From Argyresthia goedartella (taxonomy: Eukaryota > Arthropoda > Insecta > Lepidoptera > Argyresthiidae), in contig OX463822.1 in the NCBI GenBank assembly GCA_949825045.1, forward strand, positions 34,288,703-34,352,702: 64,000 nt of DNA. Reading direction: 5' to 3'. Position 1 is the stretch's first letter. The number at the start of each line of letters is the position of its first letter. The position numbers and the translations under genes are program-made. Below are positions 56,127 to 64,000 of the stretch, in pieces. Below the pieces are notes generated by a model. The model did no database searches. It saw only the letters and a list, made by a program, of their open reading frames with translations, and had not been told where the DNA came from.

Positions 56127-58372
56127 GAGACTACCAGCGAAACAGCTTCGTTGAAAATGATGAGACTTATCTGTGTGCAAGAGAACACACCCACGACAAA
56201 GTGGGAATGTTAATTGGGCCGCCAGGCCGACAGAGACACGACATCTCGTCGTCCACTCGCAGTAGAGTCGCATGGACGCACGACTCGCACGAGTGAACGC
56301 GCCGAGCAACTAATTAAAAAACATTTTTTTCTTTCTTTCGCCCTTGGAATCACTGGAGTCTCTCCATCATAATGCCTTCGGTTTTAATTTAGATCTCGGA
56401 GCGTCGGCGGCTAAATGATGACGAAATTAATTAACCGCTCCCAGAAAGCCTGCAGGCGACTGGGTATTTGAATTAATTTAATTCAAGATATAAGCTCACC
56501 GCCGGAGAACTGACAAACATGTTTTTGTCTGTCGCCTCTCGTTTGTGGGCATTGTGTAACGCGAGTCTAATTTACGTCATTTTGAGCTCCATAATGAGGT
56601 GATGGTGTAGTCATTCATTCTTAACTGAGGTTTTGAGACCCGTATACTATAAGTTTCTTTGTATAAATATACCATACTCTATTGTTGTCAACACTAACAT
56701 GAATCGAAGACAAACTATTGACAATGGACATCTTGCTTATGTTACTCGAGTTAGTTTCAACGAACGATTTTTTCATTTGAATTTAATAAGTATACCGCAG
56801 TTACCTGCGTAGAACGTAACGCACAATCAGATAAACAAACATGGAGGCTGCTTTAACTACGTAGGTACTCTGTATTAGATCGAAATAAAAAGCTTCTACT
56901 CTCTCAGTCCACTTTCCTTTCCTGTCTGAGTTTGCTGGTAGAAATCTCTTTATAGAGATAAGCGCGCCTCTTGTACATTTACATAGTTTTCTTTGTTTTG
57001 GCTATGTATGTTTCTTTTTGTGCAATAAAGTTTTCATTCATGCATTCATTAATCGAAATTGAAATCACCACGTGTTTGTCAGCTACTTATTAGTAAGTAT
57101 TAGTAAGTAAGTATTTTATAGTCAGTAGGATAATTCCTGGTAACCGCTCACTGCTCCCAGGATACGCTAACTTCCAGCTAAATCAGTTTCTATAGACTGT
57201 GTTTGCAGGAAACGCAAATCCGACGCCGCGACGTACTCGCATGAACGCCCGATGCTCGTGGATTGGATTACAATCTGAAATATCAAACCGTTCCGGGAAA
57301 TTCGCGATCCGCTGAACATATTTCAATATTTCGCTGATTTACAGCCATCCGTCTCTGTCGCGGGGAAATAAAAAGTCATTGACAAATAAATCTATCAGTG
57401 AACTTAAAGCAGCGGCAATGTCTCAGTATTTCGTTAACCTTTATTTCTCACGAACACGGGCGTCAACAAGATGGCTGCCATGCATTTTCTAAATGCATTC
57501 CACGAGCGGCTGTTTTATCCTTCACGTCTCCTTTCAATTCCGACGGGACCATTCTCACCTCCACTTGTAGTGAGTACGCTTCGGTACAACGCGATGTAAA
57601 TCTCAAAGGGACTATCATGGATGACGTCATGGACGATTTGCTTTTGCGGATAGGGATAAGGAAATGGCGGCGTTCGTCGGGTAAGATTTTGTCTACTAAA
57701 TGAGATGAGTGAACCACTCTCTTGAAACTTCCTTTTTGCGTGTCTTAGGTACAAGACATTTTACTGAGTCTGCTTTGCCGGTGCTACAGTGTGCATTGTC
57801 AAAATGTCTCTCTATAGCATAGCTTCTGTGACTTCAATATTGAAATCTGTATTGCGGTCGTCGCTTACCGCTATTCTCACTTTCAGAGTTTGGGCAAAAC
57901 TTATGAAACTACTTCGACGTCGCCTTCGAATGATGAACCCCTGAATTTAAGTATTTTACTGCGCGAATAGTCAATAGTTTTTGAATCGCGCGGACACTAC
58001 GATAATGACGTCTTGTGGAGCTAATTGTCGTGACGTCACCAGGCTGCTTCAAACAAAAACTATAGTAAAGACGAGTCGGTATTTAAAGTAATGCAACAAA
58101 GATGACAATTTGCCGAAATTTATATGGAGTTTTCATAGTTTACTCGTAATGTTTTATTCCGTTTTCTAGCTAGTGCCACTAACTGTTAAACATATCTAAG
58201 AACCTTCTCTGAGATTGTAGCCATTTAAAGCAAAAAACCGCTTCAAAATCGGTCCAGTACATTTCCAGGAAAATGGGAATGGTCCTGCATATATAAATAA
58301 ATGCGTTTTTATTATTCATTATTTTTCGTGTGGAATAATTATAAAAACAAATAAACCGCCTGTATTTTCTTT
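56127..58372. other. Tomosyn intron, nothing firmly recognised
   Basis: Contains the 42-codon frame at 57471. No splice-supported exon is seen. Confidence 0.4.
57471..57599 (+). other. Small open frame, unrecognised
   Basis: ATG in good context (aacaagATGG) opens 42 codons beginning MAAMHFLNAFHERLFYPSRL and ending RYNAM. Overlapping frames on both strands are open as well, so coding is unproven. Confidence 0.15.
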
Positions 58373-58560
58373 CAATACCACTTATAAGCTTATGAATGCA
58401 CCTGTATATGAAGTATGAAAGTAGCCGCACCAATAACTTTGTAAACTACATTTGTGATCTAAAATGCAACCAATTGATTTTTTACTTAAATTAGCCTATG
58501 TCACTCTCACGGTCTCCACGAATCCAACGACACCTCATGTGTTAAAATATCTCAAGCCGT
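58373..58560 (-). repeat. Fragment related to the GGGTTCC repeats
   Basis: tcaataccacttataagctt and gaaagtagccgcaccaataa match the middle of the family; agcctatgtcactctcacgg is a phrase of another lepidopteran repeat that also shows at 50748-50840. Confidence 0.6.
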
Positions 58561-59221
58561 TTGGGCTGTAGTCTTTTTTTTACAATTTCGACCCCAAAAC
58601 CCCCGCCACTTTGACAAACTTCCAAAAACTGAAACGACAAAAAAACATATAATTATCGAACCTGCCCACAAAATTTTACGAGAATCGGTCAAGAAATGCG
58701 TCCTGGGAGGTTACCACGACCTTTTACAGATTCAGATTAGGTTCAAAACAAGAACATCTTCAAGGCAATCATTCCATTACAATAAGCCATGATGGGTTTT
58801 ATTTACATGGTGCCAAGACTTGTTTTAAGATGGACATGGTAAATTTGCGGCTCAGTTTAGGTTCCGAAACAGAATCGGCATAAGACGTTGTGGTAACTCC
58901 TCCGTAGAAGAGAGCAGCCGGACAGAAATCCAGACATACGAAAGCATCTTTGGCCAAGCTGAAACGGAGACGCTGCGTCGCTGCGCTCGCTCGGTCAATG
59001 ACGCCTTAGGCATTTTGACAACTGTCACTCATAGATTTTTTGTTTACATTCTTTTAGATCCCTACTTGTCTCTTCTATTGTGTTCTGGGTTTGTAACTGC
59101 CACTTCAATGAACTCGTAACACTTCTCCGACAAAACTGCTCTGAATGCTGACGTTTTCTTTTTCTCTCCTACTTTAGTATATTTTGGTGTAGAGAAGTTT
59201 TGAGTTTAATCTGTGTAAACA

Positions 59222-59385
59222 GGCACGCTCTTTGCTTCTGGCCTGGCCCCACACTAGGATACCCTTTATCGTGGGATCCAGAAACAGCGAAGTCACAAAC
59301 ATTATAAACATTCCGACCCGGGGATTTTTCCTCGCCCATCGGGATCGAACCTGGCCTTCTTACCTGTGAAGCAGAACCTAGACCT
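59222..59385 (-). mobile_element. SINE family S2, decayed
   Basis: ccccacactaggatacccttt, gtgggatccagaaacagcga, and a damaged B box (catcgggatcgaacctgg, plus strand) show an old copy without an intact head. Confidence 0.65.
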
Positions 59386-59995
59386 ATACTCGAAATAATA
59401 ATTCGCGAAAAATGTATGGGGATTGTTCTCGAATTGTTATTCCGTCCGATTCCTGATTTTGTTCCATCCGAGGTACTTGATATTCATCCGGTACTCCTGA
59501 TCCGCAGATTGCCAGATCAGGCGAGCGCGTGATACAATATCAACGTGAACCGTTACTCGAATTTCTAGCTCAATTTAGCACGATGTTAAATTACATTCTC
59601 TCTGTACTAGCCAAAACGCCTGGATATTTATCGTACATTGACCGCTTGAAAATGACTGTTGCAAGTGGTTTTGTTTAAAAGCGTGACTGTCGTACCGGAA
59701 TGTTAGAGTTAGTGTTTAATATACTTATGCAACTGTAGCTTAAAATAGCGGATATAATATAAAATGAATGTTTATGGCGCTTTCTTGTTGATTTACTTCT
59801 CCTTAAACAAACATATTTTGTAAATACAGTTTATTTTTTTCTATTATTTTGCTATTTTAACTGCTGGCGCTCTATGGGTTTCTCTAGGTGCTGGCTTATG
59901 TGCTTCTGTATTCTACTACCACCCTATATTGTTTAGGGTCTTCATATATGTGCTCCAAAAGTTCCACAATATAATTTCCTCAACCGCCACTCCAG

Positions 59996-60178
59996 TCTCG
60001 GCGGGCCGGGCGTCGATGCGCACGCGCGCCACGACAACGGCGAAGCGGTTCTGCACATGCAGTTCCTGGTCAACGAGGGCTCGTTAGTGACAGCCACCGC
60101 TGATGACCAGCTGCACCTGTGGAGTTTCAAGCAGAAATCTCCTCAGAAAGTGCAGTCACTTAAATTCCAACGGGAAAG
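59996..60178 (+). CDS. Tomosyn: Tomosyn (STXBP5 family) internal exon B
   Basis: A 183-bp exon between acceptor gccactccag and donor AG|GTGAGG. It completes the Ile codon from exon A and reads LGGPGVDAHARHDNGEAV, then LHMQFLVNEGSLVTATADDQ, LHLWSFKQKSPQKVQSLKFQ and RE, ending in phase 2. This is the second WD40 segment of tomosyn ('GRPGVD..., FLVNEGxLVTATADDxLHLW..RQK.P..VQSLKFxRER'), continuing exactly where exon A stops. The family continues with a 'V...LPxQSKWLYVGTERGN' segment, which I do not find to the right, so the next intron runs beyond 64000. GGP in place of the usual GRP is the one visible oddity. Third-codon positions are GC-rich, unlike the flanks, as expected of a conserved exon. 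Confidence 0.93.
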
Positions 60179-60213
60179 GTGAGGATATTTTTTCTTCTTA
60201 TAGAAACTGATAG

Positions 60214-60332
60214 CGGTTTCTGGTGAACGAGGGTTCCTCAGTGACAGTCACTGCTGATGATCAGCTTCATCTGTGGAGATTCAAGCAGGAATCCTCTCAG
60301 AGGGTACAGTCGTTGAAGAGTCAGCGGGAGAG
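60214..60332 (+). pseudogene. Duplicated 3' part of tomosyn exon B
   Basis: 119 bp aligns without a gap to 60060-60178. It reads RFLVNEGSSVTVTADDQ, LHLWRFKQESSQRVQSLKSQ and RE and ends in the same donor, AG|GTGAGG. About fifteen of the differing codons are synonymous and about nine are not. The first 64 bp of exon B are absent. Upstream there is a pyrimidine run and possible acceptors (ttatag, gatag), but none joins exon A in frame without a stop. It may be a relic or an alternative exon used in an unseen way. Confidence 0.8.
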
Positions 60333-62876
60333 GTGAGGTTTTTAGGTTAATAATGTGATTCTTAAAGTGTCCAAAAGTAGTTAGTCTAAGAAGATCAGTG
60401 GCATCTCTTGCTGCTTTCCTCACCTTTTTGCTGAACGTGGACTTAGGATATTTATATATTCTTGTAGTTCTGGCTCCTCATTATTGGTAATTTAGTAGTA
60501 GTTATTAATTAATATTGAGTTCCCGGATCAAATAATATCATCGCATTCCACATAATGTGAGGAGGTGTGAAATGAAGAACAGATATTGCTCAAGAGAGAA
60601 AATATAATAGAGATTTCAAAATTCATTGTTTTCCAACTGCTAAAATTTTTACACGATTCAAAAACTCTCAGCCATTTTTTGCAAAACCCACTCGACGAAA
60701 CAGATCAATATGAAAAGTACACGCCCCGGCCTCTACAGTGCTTTACGTTTGTACAGCACGGTCGCAATATCTGTGCATCGCATATCTGTGCATACATTCC
60801 AACGAGGTGCACAAATATTGTGACTGTGCTGTACAGCAACCGCTAATATATTGCAACTGTGTAACATAAATTACTGAAGAACAGACGAACAGCAGTTCAT
60901 TATGTTCGGTCTCTATAATTCACAATTACCATACAATTTGTTGTACGTAGAGGTTCGCGATCAATGCCCTAGGGGCGTATTTCATGAGGTGGAATTGGAA
61001 CATCATTTTCGTGTTGCCCTTATTATGCACAAAGGGACTTTGTTTTGTGATTAGATTGCCGAATAAAAGTTTTGATTTGAATTCAATTTCAATTAAGGAC
61101 TCGAAGGATTTGGAGGAAGAACATGTTTTGTTGTTTATTGAACGATGCCGCTGTAAAATTACCACTAAAATACAACAACAATTCTAATAATAAATTAGAA
61201 AAGGCGTGACGCTATGATATGTTGGTATATGCTAGTGTATGTTTTAAGAGAAAACTGTTTGTGTGAGTAGGAAAGCACATGTTAGTATGTCTTTACAAGG
61301 AGGACGATCTTATGAACTTTGCATTATTACACACTCACACCTCTAAAATTCTCTCTAAGTTTCGACTAAGTACCTCACGATGCTTGAGTATTGAACTTAA
61401 GATACACAAGATGTGCATACATTATATCGAAATTGCCGAGAGAGTTATCTTGTATCGTGTTCTAGTTCAGCAGATTTAAGCTCCTATGACTCACGATATG
61501 GGTGCATAGACATAAACCTTACCTCTAGTTCGTTTTGATGTTATAACGTTTCCGTTTATGACCATGTGTTAAAGAAGATACTGCACATCGTGAAAACTGA
61601 CACAACATATCTAATGGCTTATTGCAAAGAATGTTCCCCAAGTTGAGTGCTTAAACTTAAATGTCTTAACAACAATTTGTATGCTAATGGCGGAGCCGCT
61701 GTAACTACGCTGCCCCTAACGAGCGCCTGTACCAGCATAATTTTAGAACGTCAGTCAAAATATTTTTTTGGTTGTTGTGGTGCACCGTCGGGCGGGCCTA
61801 GACGTCATGTCACGTGTGACAGGAAAACGTCAGTAACGTAACATTGCTAAGCAACAGGGATTAGATTAGGCAACAATTTTCATCACACACATACACACAC
61901 ATAACACTAAACGCAACTGCATGTACACTACACATAGGTCATCCAGTCATTAACATACCAGACTGGCTGTTATCAACCGCCCCAGGTGGTTTGATCGTCC
62001 TACAAATTAACATTTCAGACACAAAGGACCGTTGCCATGCCAACCAGACGCTGTAGGCTAAGCTTTGGCTTAGCAACAATGCTGTTACTAGTTGCAGGAG
62101 TATTATGATTAGTGGGTGGGAAACAATGTTGGCTTTGATTGCACTTATTTGTTTAGAGTAAGATATGTGTTACTACGTAATTGGTTGTATTGTTTCCGTC
62201 AATTTATGTTAAGAATTATCTTAGTCACTTGATTTGAAATGGTAGAATGCTGCTCAGATCTGACATTTTATAAAACTTAAAAAGCGTGGCCATATTTCTC
62301 ATACATTACATAACATTTTGCTTCCCTGATAAATCGTGAAACCGTAAACAGTTTCGCATCTGCAGTTACCGTCGTAACTTCAAAATTGTAATAATGTATT
62401 CTCCAAAAAGGTAAAGTCTTACAAATGAAATTCAGTGGCCCCCACACTAGGCCCAGCCTGTGTCGTGGGGGCAAAAGTCATTCAATAAAGCAACGAGTTA
62501 AGCAGCATTAGATGAGTGTCTCAAGTTCCAAATATCAGATTCGACCGTCTGACCCCGTTGTACGAGAGGCCCCGTTGTACGAGAGGCAGCAGGTATAATT
62601 GGACCAAAGTTCATTAAGATCCCGCTGAATATTTCATGTTATTAGTAACGTCTCAATCAGATATTAATTTCGTTCGCCCTTTATTAATGTCACAGCGGGT
62701 GGAGCCGCAATTATATTCCTAAAGGGTATCGTTTTCTATGATTCGGCTTTTAATTACCGTGTTTACCTATATTGGGTACACATAATTAATATTACTAACG
62801 ATGAGATGTTATTTACATAGTTTACCCTTATGTAGAGCAGACCCTTAATATGCATAACTATGTATTAGAGGAATAT
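60333..62876. other. Next tomosyn intron, nothing recognised
   Basis: No further exon. Scraps only: ccccacactaggcccagcct near 62440 (from an S2 SINE) and a 17-bp duplication, cccgttgtacgagaggc, at about 62553-62586. Confidence 0.45.
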
Positions 62877-63336
62877 TAAAAAACAGGTCAAGTGCGGGTC
62901 GGACTCGCACACAAAGGGTTCTGTTCCATCGTACAAGACAACTTAGGGACAAAAAAAAAAACAAAAAAAAAGGATGTGTTCAAATTTGGTTTCGAACCGA
63001 GGCACCAACTCCTACCCTACAGATCCACCTAAACGATTGATCGATAACGCGAAGTTATCGATAATACAATTAATTGCAGATGATTTGGTAATTTGCAGGG
63101 ACATGGATATTAAAACACGTCTCTTGTATAGGGACCCCTTTAATTTACATAATCATGTAGTTAATTATTTGTTGCTGTAGCGGCAACAGAAATAAACATT
63201 CTGTGCTTTTTTAACTATCTAACTATTACGGTTCATCAGATAGAGCCCCGTGACGAATAGACAGACAGACAAACGGACAGCTGAGGTTTAGTATTAGGGT
63301 CCTGATTGGCACCCTTCGGGTATGGTACCCTGAAAA
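62877..63336 (+). repeat. Dispersed GGGTTCC repeat, copy 7 (diverged)
   Basis: caggtcaagtgcgggtcgga to cttcgggtatggtaccct. An unrelated or strongly diverged segment fills 62950-63160, then ttgctgtagcggcaacagaa resumes the family sequence. Confidence 0.75.
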
Positions 63337-63449
63337 CGACTGAAGTATCCACATATGTATATGACATAACATATGTAACACAGCATTGGTCATGCTCACT
63401 AAAATGTCTTTGCTTGCGGCGGCTCAGTATAGCGGGTTGCTCCTCTCCC

Positions 63450-63999
63450 TCAAATATGGCCATGGGGATGATGGCTGGTGCACAAGACATATTCGTGAAC
63501 GGGTGCTGCTTGGGGGGACTGGAGTTTGAGTTGAGCATATTACATTGAACAACACAAAATGTACGCAATGAACACTTTCTTCAAAAAGCGTCCTTCGAGG
63601 AAGTGGCCCTGGGCAAGCCCCGACGGTAAGACCAAAAATGTGGTCGACTATGTCATTAGCTCTCAAATGAACATAGTAACTGACGTTTCTGTCCTCAGTC
63701 ACCTTGAGGCCGGAAGTGACCATCGTTTGATTAGAGCGACGTTCAGATTCAACTTAAGTAAGGAAAGAAGCAATTTAGTCCAGACACAGAAGCGATGTCT
63801 GCTTGAAGATGTGTGACACCTGCAGAAGGAGTTCCAACTGGACTTAAAGAACGCATTCAGAGGACTGAAATAGTTGTATTTGGACGTCGACAACCCTAAC
63901 GCAGAGCTGTGCAAGACCTTGCTAGAGACAACCCGTAAACACCTGGACGGTTTTAAGACAACGCAAGAGCTCTGCGTAAGAACACTGTAAGAGACTGCG
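63450..63999 (+). pseudogene. RTE-type LINE endonuclease fragment, runs off the window
   Basis: The frame from 63559 reads YAMNTFFKKRPSRKWPWASP, then DGKTKNVVDYVISS, VSVLSHLEAGSDHRLIRATF and a stop at about 63814. This is the end of the apurinic endonuclease domain of RTE elements ('FFMNTFFKKRPxRKWTWxSPDGxTKNEIDF...GSDHRLVR'), including the SDH catalytic triplet. After the stop the coding continues as KEFQLDLKNAFRGLK and LETTRKHLDG. A further stop-laden stretch precedes it (63450-63555). The rest lies beyond 64000. Confidence 0.8.
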
Positions 64000-64000
64000 G

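Overview
The window is AT-rich eukaryotic DNA from an insect, almost certainly a moth or butterfly (Lepidoptera). The grounds are a complete methionine-rich storage hexamerin of the lepidopteran SP1 type, tRNA-derived SINEs and LINE families of lepidopteran type, and a dispersed repeat (about 0.4 kb when full, bounded by the GGGTTCCGTACC motif) that is common in lepidopteran genomes. No tool was run; every family name is from recognition of the sequence.

Two host genes can be supported. (1) On the minus strand, 22062-18467, five exons with consensus splice sites and matching phases encode a 752-residue secreted methionine-rich hexamerin, with a TATA/initiator promoter at 22120-22085 and an AATAAA signal at 18400-18395. 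(2) On the plus strand, two consecutive internal exons of tomosyn (STXBP5/Lgl family, WD40 N-terminal part) lie at 32072-32169 and 59996-60178. Their phases fit exactly across a 27.8-kb intron, so most of the right half of the window is one tomosyn intron. Right behind the second exon, 60214-60332 holds a second copy of the 3' two thirds of that exon, with frame and splice donor kept.

Everything else is repeats. 1-17.9 kb: dispersed GGGTTCC repeats, an ORF1-type LINE pseudogene with an internal 15-bp minisatellite, a 118-bp satellite split by a retroposon, a 33-bp minisatellite, SINEs, MITEs, and a 55-bp minisatellite present at two loci with 2 and 13 units. 22.1-32 kb: SINEs, LINE tails and a near full-length 3.3-kb LINE (972-codon endonuclease/reverse transcriptase ORF) bracketed by a 9-bp target duplication. 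32-60 kb (tomosyn intron): a 29-bp satellite split by an ORF1-only 'half-LINE', degenerate LINE pseudogenes of several clades, two SINE families, minisatellites of 51 and 32 bp, a 110-bp near-perfect inverted repeat, and further MITEs. 60-64 kb: another GGGTTCC repeat and an RTE-type LINE fragment running into the window edge.

The most notable structures are the tomosyn exon duplication, the half-LINE, one MITE core sequence carried between three different kinds of terminal inverted repeat, and the mosaic pair of 55-bp-repeat loci. I see no CRISPR, operon or bacterial-type system and no convincing functional tRNA or rRNA gene.
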